From contig NZ_FZMR01000006.1 in NCBI RefSeq assembly GCF_900198405.1, positions 113,207-177,206 on the forward strand: a DNA stretch of 64,000 nucleotides. The letters run 5' to 3'. Position 1 is the stretch's first letter, and each line of letters starts with the position of its first letter. Both the position numbers and the translations under genes were made by a program. This DNA comes from Helicobacter cetorum. Lineage in GTDB: Bacteria; Campylobacterota; Campylobacteria; Campylobacterales; Helicobacteraceae. The notes under the pieces were generated by a model. The model made no database searches and was not told where the DNA came from. It worked only from the letters and a program-made list of their open reading frames with translations. Of this stretch, positions 37,578 through 48,589 are shown in pieces.

Positions 37578-38675
37578 TTAATTCTCATTATAAATCGTTT
37601 TTAGATGCTCTATTTTTGAGCCTAAATTGAGTAATACCATATCTGCTAATACTAAAGCAAGCAAGCTCTCACACACCACACTACCTCTAATAGCAATACA
37701 AGGGTCATGCCTACCTTCTAAAAGGCATTCGCATTCATTATTATGAATATCTATAGTTTTTTGGGGTTTAAAAATGCTAGGTGTGGGTTTAAAATACACC
37801 TTGATAATAATTTCTTCTCCATTACTCATTCCCCCTAAAATCCCCCCACTATGATTACTCAAAAAACCCTTTTTATTAATTAAATCATTATATTCTGAGC
37901 CTTTTAATTGAGAGCTTTCTATACCTTTGCCAATTTCAACAGCCTTAACCCCATTAAGCCCCATCATCACTCTAGCGATTTCAGCGTCTAATTTAGCGTA
38001 TAGTCCTTCGCCAAGACCTATAGGGAGTTTGTGGTTTTTTTTCAAACTTCTAGCCCTAATTAATGCCACTCCCCCTATGCTATCATGATTTTTTTTAGCG
38101 TTTTGAATGATTTCTTTTTGAGCTATCTCTTGATTTTTATCTAGGGCAAAAATTTCACTTTTTAGGGCATAATCAAAATCATAATCTTTTGCTTTAATGC
38201 CCCCTATTTCAATAATTCCGCTTTCACAAGTGATATTAATTTCTTTTAAAAGCATTTTAGCAAACGCCCCACCAGCAACCCTTATAGCACTCTCTCTAGC
38301 CGAACTTCTTCCCCCACCCCTAAAATCCCTTATGCCATATTTATGAAAATAAGTAAAATCTGCATGGCTAGGTCTAAATAGATTTTTAATGTTTTCATAA
38401 TCCTTGCTTCTAGGCCTTTTATTATGGATTAAAAACCCTATAGGAGTTCCGGTGCTAAAATTTTCAAAAACCCCACTTATGATTTCTACCTTATCATCTT
38501 CTTTTCGTGGTGTAGTAAAAGCGTTACGCCCCCCTTGACGGCGTTTCATTTCATTTTCTAATAATGCAACATCAATCTTAATCCCACTAGGCATGCCATC
38601 TAATACCCCCCCTATTATATCCCCATGCGATTCTCCAAAGGTAGTGAGCCTTAAATAATGCCCTAAGGTATTCAC
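37578..38675 (-). CDS. aroC: Chorismate synthase AroC
   Basis: 365 residues. Last step of the shikimate route, making chorismate with reduced FMN. Signatures: [47 protein letters not shown] and [13 protein letters not shown]. Start overlaps the rnc stop by 4 bp. Length and motifs are typical. Confidence 0.95.
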   Translation of the reverse strand: MNTLGHYLRLTTFGESHGDIIGGVLDGMPSGIKIDVALLENEMKRRQGGRNAFTTPRKEDDKVEIISGVFENFSTGTPIGFLIHNKRPRSKDYENIKNLFRPSHADFTYFHKYGIRDFRGGGRSSARESAIRVAGGAFAKMLLKEINITCESGIIEIGGIKAKDYDFDYALKSEIFALDKNQEIAQKEIIQNAKKNHDSIGGVALIRARSLKKNHKLPIGLGEGLYAKLDAEIARVMMGLNGVKAVEIGKGIESSQLKGSEYNDLINKKGFLSNHSGGILGGMSNGEEIIIKVYFKPTPSIFKPQKTIDIHNNECECLLEGRHDPCIAIRGSVVCESLLALVLADMVLLNLGSKIEHLKTIYNEN

Positions 38676-39376
38676 TCTTGTTCCTTGAGTTTATTAAGCG
38701 CTTGTAAGGCGCATTGTTGTTCGGCTTCTTTTTTACTTTTACCCTTAGCTATAGCATACATTTTATCTTGAATGAATAAAGCTATTTCAAATTCTTTATG
38801 ATGGTCTGGCCCTTTTTCTTTAAGTAATTTGTAACAAGGAATAACAGAAAATTTAGCTTGGGTTAATTCTTGTAAAGCGGTTTTGTAATCCATAAACAAA
38901 TGTTCCAAATCCAAACGCTTATACGCACGATTGAGTAACTTTTCAGTAATTTTACGCACTTTAGATAATCCCGCTTCTAAATACACTCCAGCCATTAAGG
39001 CTTCAAAAGCGCTTGATAAAATAGATGGCTTTTCTCTTCCTTTAGAAACTTCTTCTGAAGTTGACACACGCAAATAATTTTGTAAAGAAATGACCCTAGC
39101 AAGTTTGGTAAAACCTTGTTCGCTTACTATAGAAGCTCTTAGTTTAGAGAGCTTTCCTTCATTATACTGATAAAATTTATGGTATAGCAATTCGCCCACA
39201 ATTAAATCTAGCACCGCATCGCCTAAAAATTCTAAGCGTTCATTATTTAAAGCAAGCCTACAAGATTTGTGTGTTAAGGCTTGTTCTAATAAACGTTTAT
39301 CTTTAAAAGAATACCCCAAAGCTCTTTCTAATGTTTTGTAAGGACAATTTATGGGCTTAAAGCGTTTGTTTTTCAT
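38672..39376 (-). CDS. rnc: Ribonuclease III
   Basis: 234 residues from the ATG at 39376, which has AAGGA 7 nt before it; an upstream TTG (39391) is less likely. The RNase III signature [16 protein letters not shown] and second acidic site [16 protein letters not shown] are intact, and the C-terminal dsRNA-binding domain ends [18 protein letters not shown]. It processes rRNA precursors and structured RNAs. Lies between rnhA and aroC with overlaps. Confidence 0.95.
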   Translation of the reverse strand: MKNKRFKPINCPYKTLERALGYSFKDKRLLEQALTHKSCRLALNNERLEFLGDAVLDLIVGELLYHKFYQYNEGKLSKLRASIVSEQGFTKLARVISLQNYLRVSTSEEVSKGREKPSILSSAFEALMAGVYLEAGLSKVRKITEKLLNRAYKRLDLEHLFMDYKTALQELTQAKFSVIPCYKLLKEKGPDHHKEFEIALFIQDKMYAIAKGKSKKEAEQQCALQALNKLKEQE

Positions 39377-39387
39377 TGTTATTTCCT

Positions 39388-39819
39388 TCAAGTTAGCGTT
39401 TTAATAAATTTTTGTGCTTCTAGTTTGGCTATGCTATCACAGCGTTCATTCTCAACATGCCCATTATGCCCTTTAACCCACACAGCAACAATCAAATGTC
39501 CTTTTGAAACTTCCAAAAATTCCTTCCATAAATCCACATTTTTTACTTTAACAAAATTCTTTTTTTGCCAATTATCTAGCCATGTGTTTATGGCTTGACA
39601 CACATATTGTGAATCACTATAAAGCGTAATATGGCATGGGCGTTTCAAAACCTTTAAAGCCTCATTTAAAGCCCTTAACTCCATGCGATTATTAGTGGTA
39701 AATTTTTCGCCCCCACTCACAATTTTTTCTCTATCTTTATAGCGTAAAATGGCCGCATAACCACCAGGTCCCGGATTTCCTAAAGAAGAACCATCGCAAA
39801 AAATTTCAATTTCTTGCAT
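39388..39819 (-). CDS. rnhA: Ribonuclease HI
   Basis: 143 residues. It degrades RNA in RNA-DNA hybrids. All four acidic residues appear: Asp in FCDGSSLGNPGPGG, Glu in NNRMELRALNEAL, Asp in YSDSQYV, and the C-terminal Asp in NERCDSIAK. The GHNGH loop is also seen. It is 3 bp after the preceding gene and directly before rnc. Confidence 0.95.
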   Translation of the reverse strand: MQEIEIFCDGSSLGNPGPGGYAAILRYKDREKIVSGGEKFTTNNRMELRALNEALKVLKRPCHITLYSDSQYVCQAINTWLDNWQKKNFVKVKNVDLWKEFLEVSKGHLIVAVWVKGHNGHVENERCDSIAKLEAQKFIKTLT

Positions 39820-39822
39820 GAT

Positions 39823-40833
39823 TTAAGCAACCCCCGTTGTATAAGTTTCTTTAGAAACCTTAAGCACCATATCCATAAAAGCTAATTGATAACATACAGG
39901 ACACCTATGGCTTTCAAAAGGAAAGATTTGTTTGCAATTTTTACAACGATATTCAAAAGTCAAGCTCGCTTTTGTAGGACTATTTAATAAAGCGCGTAAA
40001 ATCTCTAATTCAAAAATTTTACAAGATTTGTGGTCTAAAAGTAGCCCTTTAGAGCGTGCAATTTCTTGCAAAACAACATGTTTTTTTAAAACAAAAGAAG
40101 GGATATTCATATCCCACAAAAGGTCTAACAAGCTTTCTAGATGCTCTGTCTTATCAATTTCTTGCCAAAAAAGACTACTATCATAAGATTTTAAATAACT
40201 TAAGGCAATCTTTCTTAAATCTTTTGAATCCTTTGAAATGCGTAAGATTTTATCTGTATTTTCATTATTATCTATCAAATACATTATATAGAGATAGTTT
40301 TTAATCGTTTCAATTTCAGGCACTTCTAATTCTTCTAAACATTCTAAGGTTTCTAAAGCCTTTGAATAATCTTTTTCTAATTCATACACATGCATAAGTT
40401 TTAACAAAGCCTCAACATTTCTTGGAGAAAAACGCAAAATTTCTTTCAAAGTGTTTTGTGTTTTTTGTAAATACCCTACACTAAAATAATTTTTAGCCAA
40501 CAAATCTAAGACAGCTATTTTTTCTTCATTCTCTAAAGGGCGAGTTAAAAGGTCTTTTAAGATTTTTATGCTAATTTCTACATCAGCGCTTTTAAAGTAT
40601 GCCTTAGCTAAAAACATCAAGCTAGAAAATTTTGCATGCCCTAAAAGTTCTTCCAAACCTTCACTATTCGCATAAGAGTTTTGAGCTTTAGCAAATTTTT
40701 GTAAAAACTTTTTGTTTTTCTTTTGCGTGTAATATGCCCTAGCCTGCTCTAATAGAATGACAAGAGCAATAATAAAAGTCAATAAGGCAATAGAAAAAAG
40801 AGAATCTTTGTAGAGAAAACCATAATGTTCCAC
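39823..40833 (-). CDS. TM-anchored TPR protein with zinc ribbon (LapB-like)
   Basis: 336 residues, GTG start. One N-terminal transmembrane helix (about 12-29), then TPR-like repeats (about 70-190, e.g. AYFKSADVEISIKILKDLL and VYELEKDYSKALETLECLEEL), and a C-terminal zinc ribbon with CKNCKQIF and CPVC. TM-TPR-zinc ribbon is the LapB/YciM architecture, which in E. coli recruits FtsH to LpxC and balances LPS with phospholipid. The match is architectural; a direct role is inferred. Confidence 0.65.
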   Translation of the reverse strand: MEHYGFLYKDSLFSIALLTFIIALVILLEQARAYYTQKKNKKFLQKFAKAQNSYANSEGLEELLGHAKFSSLMFLAKAYFKSADVEISIKILKDLLTRPLENEEKIAVLDLLAKNYFSVGYLQKTQNTLKEILRFSPRNVEALLKLMHVYELEKDYSKALETLECLEELEVPEIETIKNYLYIMYLIDNNENTDKILRISKDSKDLRKIALSYLKSYDSSLFWQEIDKTEHLESLLDLLWDMNIPSFVLKKHVVLQEIARSKGLLLDHKSCKIFELEILRALLNSPTKASLTFEYRCKNCKQIFPFESHRCPVCYQLAFMDMVLKVSKETYTTGVA

Positions 40834-40846
40834 AATGAAAGACTCG

Positions 40847-42025
40847 CTATTCCCTAATTGTTACAATTTTAGCTTTAACGCGCAATTTTTCAAAATGCTC
40901 TTCTAAAATTTTATCCTTAGATTCTTCTACTAATTTTTGGGCGATAAATTGCTTGGCTTGACTGAAACTCACTTCATTTTTACCTAATTTTTCTTTGATA
41001 TAAAAAGTAATGAATTGTCCTCCCCCACCATTCATAATAGGCGTAAAAGAGCCTTGAGGATGCGTGATAAAGACCTGAGCGATTTGAGGGTTTAAAGTTT
41101 TCATTTCTATTTTTTCACTTGTTTTACTCACGCCAGGAATCTCTAAACTTGGATTTGCCATAGCCTTTTCTAAATCTTCTTGGTGTTCAGAAGTGTAACG
41201 AATCGTTTCTACTTCAGTGGGAATGCTGAATTGCTCCCTATGCTTGTTATAATATTCGCGCATTTTGGTTTCAGAGCTGGTATCCACATTAGTAAGCAAG
41301 ATATTACGCAATAAATCTTGCATTTCCAAATGCTCCTTCATCTGCTCCCTATAATTTGTGTATTGCCCCTCACTCATAAGCATTTGTTTAAAGCGGTCTA
41401 AATCCATGCCCTGCTGTCTGGCTATCATATCCATTTCTTGGTCAATCCTATCATCATCTACATGGATTTTTAAGCGTTCAATCTCTTGGTTTTTAATCCG
41501 CTCTGCAATCAATCGGTCTCTTGCTTGCTGTTTAGAAATCTTAGAATGCTCTTGTTCTTCTTGGATTTGATAAAGTGTAATAGGCGAGCCATTAACTAAT
41601 AGTGAAATGCCTCCTACGACCGTATCCTCAGTCGCTTTATTTTTCGCATTATTAGAATTACCAAAAATTGAATTGAATTGAGAATTAGTCTTTTCTTGTT
41701 TAGTTTCTTTGGAATCAGTTGTTTTACCTTTTCCGTTAGATTCTTTTATATTGTTTTGAATGCCTTTCTTAGTTTCTTTGGCGGTTTCTTCTTTAGTTTT
41801 AGGAGAGTTAGTTTCTTTGGCGTCAGGGTTTTTCTTGGCACCAACTTCAACATGATGAACTTCTGCTTTAGCTTTCATCTTAGCTTTCATTTCTTGGCGG
41901 ATTTTTTTATCCAAATTGCGCTCTGGTTTTCTGCCCTCAATCGCTTCAACCTCATGGCTAGGGCCTGCATAAGCAACCCCTAAAAGCAACAAAAACAAAG
42001 AAAAATAAGAAAAGATTTTTCTCAT
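40847..42025 (-). CDS. SurA-like periplasmic chaperone
   Basis: 392 residues. Signal peptide ([20 protein letters not shown]), a Lys/Glu/Asn-rich disordered linker (about 28-135), then a SurA_N-like helical domain starting [18 protein letters not shown] and a C-terminal region with [27 protein letters not shown], reminiscent of a parvulin PPIase but lacking clear catalytic His. It probably handles unfolded outer-membrane proteins. It precedes gatB's 3' end by a 4-bp overlap. Confidence 0.7.
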   Translation of the reverse strand: MRKIFSYFSLFLLLLGVAYAGPSHEVEAIEGRKPERNLDKKIRQEMKAKMKAKAEVHHVEVGAKKNPDAKETNSPKTKEETAKETKKGIQNNIKESNGKGKTTDSKETKQEKTNSQFNSIFGNSNNAKNKATEDTVVGGISLLVNGSPITLYQIQEEQEHSKISKQQARDRLIAERIKNQEIERLKIHVDDDRIDQEMDMIARQQGMDLDRFKQMLMSEGQYTNYREQMKEHLEMQDLLRNILLTNVDTSSETKMREYYNKHREQFSIPTEVETIRYTSEHQEDLEKAMANPSLEIPGVSKTSEKIEMKTLNPQIAQVFITHPQGSFTPIMNGGGGQFITFYIKEKLGKNEVSFSQAKQFIAQKLVEESKDKILEEHFEKLRVKAKIVTIRE

Positions 42026-43449
42026 GTGTTTAGTTTCTCTTTCAAAATAGCATTGACCACGCTAGGGTTAGCTCCTTTGAGATTTTTCATCGCTTGCCCT
42101 ACAAAAAATCCAAAGAGCTTATCCTTACCGCTTTTGTATTCAGCAACTTTATCAGCATTAGCTTGCAAGACTTCTTCTATAACTTTGACAATCGCCCCCT
42201 CATCATTAACTTGAGACAAACCTAATTTTTCAATGAGAGCATCCACATCGCCCCCTCGTTCTTCTAATAATTTATCCAACAAATCTTTAGCACTCTTGCC
42301 TGAAATCTTACCCTCATCAATGCGTTTAGCTAAAGTGCCTAGCATGTTAGAAGTGATACCACAATTTTCCAAAGTTACATCAGCTTTCAAGCGCCCTAGT
42401 AATTCCACGCATAGCCATGTAACGCTTGTTTTAGGTTTAACCCCAAGATTTAGCATGTCTTCAAAATACTCTGCTAATAAAGGCTCACTCACTAATAAAT
42501 TTGCATCATCTTCTTTAACGCTAAAATCTTTCATGTAGCGAGCTTTTTTAGCACTTGGCAATTCATTGATTTTTCGCCCCTCTTTAAAAAGCTCCTCATC
42601 AATAAAAACAGGATATAAATCCGGATCTTTAAAGTAGCGATAATCAGCAGACTCTTCTTTATCCCGCATAGAAAGAGTAATGCCTTTGGCAGTATCAAAA
42701 AGGCGTGTTTCTTGCACCACCTCTTGAGCGTAGCGACCACTCTCCCACGCCTCACTTTGGCGCTCCACTTCATATTCAATCGCCTTAGCAATAAATCTAA
42801 AGCTGTTGAGGTTTTTAATTTCTACTCTAGTATAAAGTTTTTCATCGCCCTTGGGTCTAATAGATACATTCGCATCACATCTAAAATTCCCCTCTTGCAT
42901 GTTCGCATCAGAAATACCAATGAAACGCACAATCGCATGGAGCTTTTTGAGATAGGCAATCGCCTCTTGTGCGTTAGACATATCAGGCTTACTCACAATT
43001 TCTAATAAAGGCGTGCAAGCACGATTCAAATCTACTAAAGAATGACCCCCCTCATGGATATTCTTGCCCGCATCTTCTTCCATATGCGCTCTTTCAATAC
43101 GCACGATTTTACTGCCTTGCTCTGTTTCAATTTCTAATTTCCCCTCACTCACAATAGGGATTTCAAATTGTGAAATTTGATAGGCTTTAGGCAAATCAGG
43201 GTAAAAATAATTTTTTCGTGCAAAAACGGAGTTTTGATTGATATTTGCCTCAATGGCTGTGCCTAGCTGAATAGCTTTTTTTACTACTTCTTTATTCAAT
43301 ACCGGTAAGGCTCCGGGTAAGCCCAAACACACCGGACAAGTATTAGAATTAGGGCTTTCTCCAAAGCTTGTAGAACAAGCACAAAAAATCTTGGTCTTAG
43401 TGTTTAATTGCACATGGACTTCTAATCCAATCACGGTTTCAAATTGCAT
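42022..43449 (-). CDS. gatB: Aspartyl/glutamyl-tRNA amidotransferase subunit B
   Basis: 475 residues. With GatA and GatC it amidates misacylated Glu-tRNA(Gln) and Asp-tRNA(Asn). Family landmarks: [49 protein letters not shown] and [12 protein letters not shown], with the GatB/YqeY helical tail. GatA/GatC are not in this window. It overlaps both neighbours by 1-4 bp. Confidence 0.95.
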   Translation of the reverse strand: MQFETVIGLEVHVQLNTKTKIFCACSTSFGESPNSNTCPVCLGLPGALPVLNKEVVKKAIQLGTAIEANINQNSVFARKNYFYPDLPKAYQISQFEIPIVSEGKLEIETEQGSKIVRIERAHMEEDAGKNIHEGGHSLVDLNRACTPLLEIVSKPDMSNAQEAIAYLKKLHAIVRFIGISDANMQEGNFRCDANVSIRPKGDEKLYTRVEIKNLNSFRFIAKAIEYEVERQSEAWESGRYAQEVVQETRLFDTAKGITLSMRDKEESADYRYFKDPDLYPVFIDEELFKEGRKINELPSAKKARYMKDFSVKEDDANLLVSEPLLAEYFEDMLNLGVKPKTSVTWLCVELLGRLKADVTLENCGITSNMLGTLAKRIDEGKISGKSAKDLLDKLLEERGGDVDALIEKLGLSQVNDEGAIVKVIEEVLQANADKVAEYKSGKDKLFGFFVGQAMKNLKGANPSVVNAILKEKLNT

Positions 43450-44747
43450 TACTTATCCTTGTTTTTATTACTAACGATAGCAAAGGTTAAATCACTCACT
43501 TCGGGGTGTGCTTTAATAAATTGATTGATTTCATCTAAAGTAAGATTTTTAATCTGTCCTAACATTGTTTTATCAAAATCTAAAGGTAACCCTAAATAAA
43601 AGTTGTGGAATTTGGTGCGTAAACGGCTTGATAAAGTCTCATTATGCAATGGCTCAGAGCCTAGCAAAAATTTCTTAGCGTCATCTAACTCTTGCTGTGT
43701 CATACCCTTTTCTACAAATTCTTTCACAAGCTTTTTTACAAGCGCGATACTTTTAGATTGTGTGCTTAATTTTGTTTGCAAGTAGCCTCCGGCAAAATGT
43801 GCTGTTTTAGTGAGATTAGCGCGCATATACACGCTATAAGCTAGTCCCTCATCAACTCTAATTTTTTCCATAAGCCTTGAGCCAAAGCCCCCACCAAGCA
43901 CAAACATCATTACTTTAGCCTTAGCTAAATCTTGTTTAAAATCTTTCACTTTAAAAGGCGCACCAAAATACACATAGGCTTGTTGGGTATCCTTATAGAG
44001 AGTTTTTTCTAGCTTTTTATCGCTTGTTTCAAAATAAGGCTCATCATAAGCCTTACCTTTGGGTAAGAAATTGAGCGCATTATCCAAGTGCTTAAGGGTT
44101 TGTTCCATGTTTAAATCCCCCCCTAGCACAATCACAAGCCTATCTAGCTCAAACACCTTAGCAAATTGTGCTTTCAAATCCTCTAGCTTGATTTTTTGAA
44201 GGCTCTCTTTAGTGCCTAAGGACGCATTGGCTAAAGGAGTGTTAGCAAAGAGTTCTTGCTTTAAGGTAAGCTTAGCCACATAGTCAAAATCACTCTCTTT
44301 TTGTAAAAGGGCGGCTAACATTCTAGTTTGCACTTTTTCTAAAGCGTTTTGAGTGAAATTAGGGGATTTTAAAAGCTCGTTTAAGCGTTTGATAGCCTCA
44401 TCTTCATATTCTTTTAAAAATTCTAAAGTGATTTGTAAATCTTGTTCGCTAGTATCCACGCTCAAATTAATCGCTTTTTGTTCTAAAAGCTGTGCGAATT
44501 TCACTGAGCCAAGCTCCTTAGTGCCTTCATTTAAAACTTGTGCGAACAATTTAGCCAAGCCTAATTTGTCTTTATCGTTTAAGCTCCCACCCCCCCTAAA
44601 GACTAAATGTACAAATCCCATAGGCAATAAATGATTCTCTTCATAAATCACAGGAATCTTAGCGTGATTAATTTCTTTATGGATTAAAGCACTAGCTTGT
44701 AATTGCATAAAAGCTCCTAATAGTAAAGTGATAAAAAATTTTTTCAT
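43449..44747 (-). CDS. ymxG: M16-family zinc protease-like protein, catalytic motif absent
   Basis: 432 residues with a signal peptide ([20 protein letters not shown]). The M16 fold is evident: [22 protein letters not shown], and in the second half [23 protein letters not shown]. The HxxEH zinc motif expected after the first segment is replaced by [12 protein letters not shown], so it has no metal site. It may be the non-catalytic partner of an active M16 protein encoded elsewhere, as in two-subunit M16B systems. Overlap with mqnC and gatB. Confidence 0.85.
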   Translation of the reverse strand: MKKFFITLLLGAFMQLQASALIHKEINHAKIPVIYEENHLLPMGFVHLVFRGGGSLNDKDKLGLAKLFAQVLNEGTKELGSVKFAQLLEQKAINLSVDTSEQDLQITLEFLKEYEDEAIKRLNELLKSPNFTQNALEKVQTRMLAALLQKESDFDYVAKLTLKQELFANTPLANASLGTKESLQKIKLEDLKAQFAKVFELDRLVIVLGGDLNMEQTLKHLDNALNFLPKGKAYDEPYFETSDKKLEKTLYKDTQQAYVYFGAPFKVKDFKQDLAKAKVMMFVLGGGFGSRLMEKIRVDEGLAYSVYMRANLTKTAHFAGGYLQTKLSTQSKSIALVKKLVKEFVEKGMTQQELDDAKKFLLGSEPLHNETLSSRLRTKFHNFYLGLPLDFDKTMLGQIKNLTLDEINQFIKAHPEVSDLTFAIVSNKNKDK

Positions 44748-45811
44748 GCATATGCCTTTTCTTCAATGAGGTAACGCTTTAAGATTTCATAGGCGGTGTT
44801 GCGTTTAGCCGGAATGCTCCCTATATCTCTAATGAGATTAACCATTTCTAATTCGTCCATGCAAAAGCTTGTTCCAGCGGCTTTAACGACATTTTCTTCC
44901 ATCATCACACTACCCAAATCATTGGCTCCAAATAATAGGGCTAATTGACCCACCATAGAACCTTGCGTAACCCAAGAACTTTGAATATTCATAATATTGT
45001 CTAAAAAGATTCTACTACAAGCTAATAAACGCAAATACCGATTAGAACTAGCCTTTCTTAAACTAGGGATTTCTGCTTTTAAGGGGGTATTATTAGGCTG
45101 AAAACTCCATAAAATAAACGCCCTAAACCCACCGGTTTCATCTTGTAGATTACGCACCCTTTCTAAATGCTCCACTACATCTTCATCATTATCCACACTG
45201 CCAAACATCATCGTAGCCGTGCTTTTAATGCCACATAAATGGGCGGTTTTATGCACTTCAATCCATCTAGATGCACTCAATTTTTTTGGGGCAATGACTT
45301 GGCGCACCCTATCACTTAGTATCTCTGCACCTGCTCCGGGAATGGAGCTTAAACCGGCATTTTTCAAGCACTCTAAGACTTCTTTTAAAGACATTTTAGA
45401 AATTTTAGAAATATAATCAACTTCAATCGCACTGAAACCATGGATAGTAATGCTAGGGAATTTCTGTGAAATATGGCTCACTAAATTTTCATAATAATCA
45501 ATTTTAAGTTGTGGATGCACCCCCCCTTGAAAAAGAATCTGTGTGCCTCCAATAGCGATTAGTTCTTCAATCTTTTTATCAATCTCTTCATAGCTTAACA
45601 CATACGCATCTTTTTCTTTTAGGGTGCGTTTGAACGCACAAAACTTACAATCCACAAAACAAATATTCGTGTAATTGATATTTCTATCCACAATAAAGGT
45701 CGTCAAGTTTTCTGGGTGTAAGCTCTTTTTGATTTCTAGTGCTTTTTGCCCCAGCTCTTTTAAGGAAGCGTTTTGCATTAAATCTAAAATTTCTTTACTA
45801 CTCACTCGCAT
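44744..45811 (-). CDS. mqnC: Cyclic dehypoxanthinyl futalosine synthase MqnC
   Basis: 355 residues from ATG 45811, which has GAGG 7 nt before it; an in-frame start at 45841 would overlap bamA. Radical SAM enzyme of the futalosine route to menaquinone. The cluster cysteines are in NICFVDCKFCAF; further landmarks are TFIVDRNINYTN, LFQGGVHPQLK and GAGAEILSDRVR. MqnE, acting two steps earlier, is encoded at 48590-49672. The M16 start overlaps its stop by 4 bp. Confidence 0.9.
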   Translation of the reverse strand: MRVSSKEILDLMQNASLKELGQKALEIKKSLHPENLTTFIVDRNINYTNICFVDCKFCAFKRTLKEKDAYVLSYEEIDKKIEELIAIGGTQILFQGGVHPQLKIDYYENLVSHISQKFPSITIHGFSAIEVDYISKISKMSLKEVLECLKNAGLSSIPGAGAEILSDRVRQVIAPKKLSASRWIEVHKTAHLCGIKSTATMMFGSVDNDEDVVEHLERVRNLQDETGGFRAFILWSFQPNNTPLKAEIPSLRKASSNRYLRLLACSRIFLDNIMNIQSSWVTQGSMVGQLALLFGANDLGSVMMEENVVKAAGTSFCMDELEMVNLIRDIGSIPAKRNTAYEILKRYLIEEKAYA

Positions 45812-45812
45812 T

Positions 45813-48506
45813 TTAAAACCTCGTTCCCATAGAAAATTCAAAGCGTTGGGTGTAATCGCCTAAGTGCGGATTAAAGCATAAGCCTTTACAATCCTTTTTG
45901 TATCCATCGCCCCATTGGTTAAAGAATGCAATAGGGAAAATCAACACCAAAGGTCCCATAGGTGAAATCCACTCAATCTGTAAGCCTGTAGATGCTCTCC
46001 AAGTCGCATGCTCATATCCAGCTCCTACAACACCATAATCCTTAAAGTTCGCTTGCACAACGGGTGAATTTTGCCAGAAACCAAACCTTTGACTACGCCC
46101 ACCACCATAATTAATTGTATTATACCTACTATCTGTTTTAAAGGTCAAAAAGCCCCAGTCAAAAAACCATGCGATACGCATTTTAGCCGCTTTTAAAATC
46201 CCATAGCTGAGTTCTGTAGAGGCGGTAAAAATCCCATCACCACCAAGCCACATGCCATAAGGGTCTTTAGGGGTAACCGAACCATTTCTAAAGCCTCTAA
46301 CCGTCGTTACACCACCCATGTAGAAAGTAGAGTTCAAAGGCAAGTAATCTTCGGTGTTATACCTAAAGATATAACCCCCTTGAGTTTTAAAACGAGCAAT
46401 CAAATCCACTAATAAATATTTTTGCAAATGCTTGTAAGCAGAAAATTTAGCATACACCTTAGTGTTACGCACATTTCCACCTAAGCCATTCCAAGTATTA
46501 AGAACCCCAGAAGTAGGCAAACCTGCCATAGTTACATAAGAATTAAAAATCACGCCATTTTTAGGGAAGTAGTAATCATCAGTGTTGTCATAACCCAAAT
46601 CAAAAGTGAAAGAGCTTGTAATAGGCATGTGGTAATCTCTATCCCAAATCCCTTTCATAGGCTTAGTGTATTCTTTTTTTCCTATAGCACATTCGCCATT
46701 CTTACCTATAGGAGTAGTTAGGATTCCAAGATTACAATATGGTTGTGCTGGCACAATTGTTTCATTTACTGAAGAATAATAGCGGTTATATAAAGGGCTA
46801 CTAAAACCAATGAGTTTGGTAACATTGAAGTTATATCCTAAGCTTACATGCGTTCTATTGCCTAGCATGCGTCCAATATTGACCCCAAACCCACCGCCTT
46901 GCTGGATATACTGATAACTCACTCTATAATTAGCATATAAATTAATCGTGGAGCTATACCAGCTATCAAAGATTCTAGGGTTTCTCAAGCTCAAATTCCC
47001 CGAAAGCATACGCCCTGCACCCTTTGGCATACCCGGATAGCGATACCCACCACCTGTAGCGATGTTGGCATATAAGCTTACAGATTGACCCGTTCCAAAA
47101 AGATTTCTTTCACTCACGGAGCCATTAAGCATTAGCCCTCCATAAGAGCCATAGCCTAAACCAAATTGTAATTGTCCGGTGCGCCCCTCTTCTACATTAA
47201 CCAATAAATCCATTAAAGAGCTATTCACCCTTTTTTCTTCAATCTTAACTTTAGAGAAAAATCCTAAACGCCTTAAGGAATTTTCGGAATTTCTTAGTTT
47301 GCTTAAGCTGTATTTATCCTTAGGGCCTAGTAAAAGCTCTCTTCTAATAATTCTATCGCTGGTGCGTTGATTACCTGAAATAATTACATCATTGATATGC
47401 ACCATATCGCCCACTTGGATACGATAAATGACTTTTACAAGTCCATGTTTTTCATCTTTATCCAAATCTGGCTTAACTACAGCAAACGCATAGCCCTTAT
47501 CAGCCACTTCAGTTTTTAAAATCTGTGCATCCGCTCTCAAATGCTCAATATTAAAAACATCTTTTCGCTTGATTTTAAGCACTCTTTCAAGCTTGGATAG
47601 TGGCACAACGGGGTTGTCAATCTCTATCAAAATATCTGAAACTCTGTATTGAATACCCTCTTTAACTTTGTAATGCAATTTAGCAGTGCGTGTGGCAAAA
47701 TCGGTTTTTAAGAAAGGCGAAGAAATGTTAGCGTCCAAAAAGCCTCTACGCATATATACATCATTAATACGCATGGAGTCATATTCTAATTGGTCAAGGC
47801 GTAATTTTCCGTCGTTCAAACCCCACATCCAGCCTAAGGGGTCTCTTTGCTTATTAGCACTCAAAGATTCAATGGTGCGATGTTTTAATTTAGCACTCCC
47901 CTCATAGACAGATTGCTTGATATGAATGTTTCCTCCCCTATTCACATCAAATACGACTAAGAATGCCCCCTCGCTGACCTTTTCTGTCCTAGCCTCTACG
48001 ACACTTCCATAATAGCCCTGAGACTCTAAGGCGGCTTTTAGAGTGGCTTTAGCATGCTCTAATTTTTGGTCATCAAAGGTATCGCCCTTTTTGATTCCCA
48101 TTTGTGATTTAATCGTTTCTTTTTCTTTTTCGCTCCCATAGCCCTTAATCTCTACGCCAGCAATGCGTGGCTTTTCTTCAAAATGAAACTCAAGCATGCC
48201 ATTTTCAAAGGTCGCATAAACATCTTTAAAATACCCTTGATTAAACAAAGCTAGAACGGCAGTATCTATTTTTTTAGAATCTACAACATCGCCCACACGA
48301 ATCTTCACAATCTCATTGGCGAGCATATCAGACATATAGGACAGCCCCACATAAGAAATGGATTTAACTTTCATTTCTTTTTGGGGCATTGAGTTGCCTT
48401 GATGTTGCTCTTGTGATACAGATTCCACATTCGCTGGGGACTCTATCGCCTTAGCATTAACGCTTGCATACACAAAGATAAAGGATATTAGAATGAATTT
48501 TTTAAT
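45813..48506 (-). CDS. bamA: Outer-membrane protein assembly factor BamA (probable ATT start)
   Basis: About 897 residues. Five POTRA-like domains (first near VKSISYVGL) are followed by the Omp85 barrel with VRGFRNGS as the VRGF motif, ending FSMGTRF. The first conventional start, GTG 48473, leaves no signal peptide. In frame upstream the reading is [17 protein letters not shown], a good signal peptide, open to a TAG but with no ATG, GTG or TTG. ATT at 48504-48506 lies 7 nt after AAGGA, so an ATT start is proposed. BamA folds barrel proteins into the outer membrane. Confidence 0.9.
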   Translation of the reverse strand: MKKFILISFIFVYASVNAKAIESPANVESVSQEQHQGNSMPQKEMKVKSISYVGLSYMSDMLANEIVKIRVGDVVDSKKIDTAVLALFNQGYFKDVYATFENGMLEFHFEEKPRIAGVEIKGYGSEKEKETIKSQMGIKKGDTFDDQKLEHAKATLKAALESQGYYGSVVEARTEKVSEGAFLVVFDVNRGGNIHIKQSVYEGSAKLKHRTIESLSANKQRDPLGWMWGLNDGKLRLDQLEYDSMRINDVYMRRGFLDANISSPFLKTDFATRTAKLHYKVKEGIQYRVSDILIEIDNPVVPLSKLERVLKIKRKDVFNIEHLRADAQILKTEVADKGYAFAVVKPDLDKDEKHGLVKVIYRIQVGDMVHINDVIISGNQRTSDRIIRRELLLGPKDKYSLSKLRNSENSLRRLGFFSKVKIEEKRVNSSLMDLLVNVEEGRTGQLQFGLGYGSYGGLMLNGSVSERNLFGTGQSVSLYANIATGGGYRYPGMPKGAGRMLSGNLSLRNPRIFDSWYSSTINLYANYRVSYQYIQQGGGFGVNIGRMLGNRTHVSLGYNFNVTKLIGFSSPLYNRYYSSVNETIVPAQPYCNLGILTTPIGKNGECAIGKKEYTKPMKGIWDRDYHMPITSSFTFDLGYDNTDDYYFPKNGVIFNSYVTMAGLPTSGVLNTWNGLGGNVRNTKVYAKFSAYKHLQKYLLVDLIARFKTQGGYIFRYNTEDYLPLNSTFYMGGVTTVRGFRNGSVTPKDPYGMWLGGDGIFTASTELSYGILKAAKMRIAWFFDWGFLTFKTDSRYNTINYGGGRSQRFGFWQNSPVVQANFKDYGVVGAGYEHATWRASTGLQIEWISPMGPLVLIFPIAFFNQWGDGYKKDCKGLCFNPHLGDYTQRFEFSMGTRF

Positions 48507-48589
48507 TTTGATTTCCTTAATGAGTTTAGCTTCAGTTGTTTTTCTTGTGTCATTATAGCTAAACTAGCATTCTAAAAACCTAAAAATCC

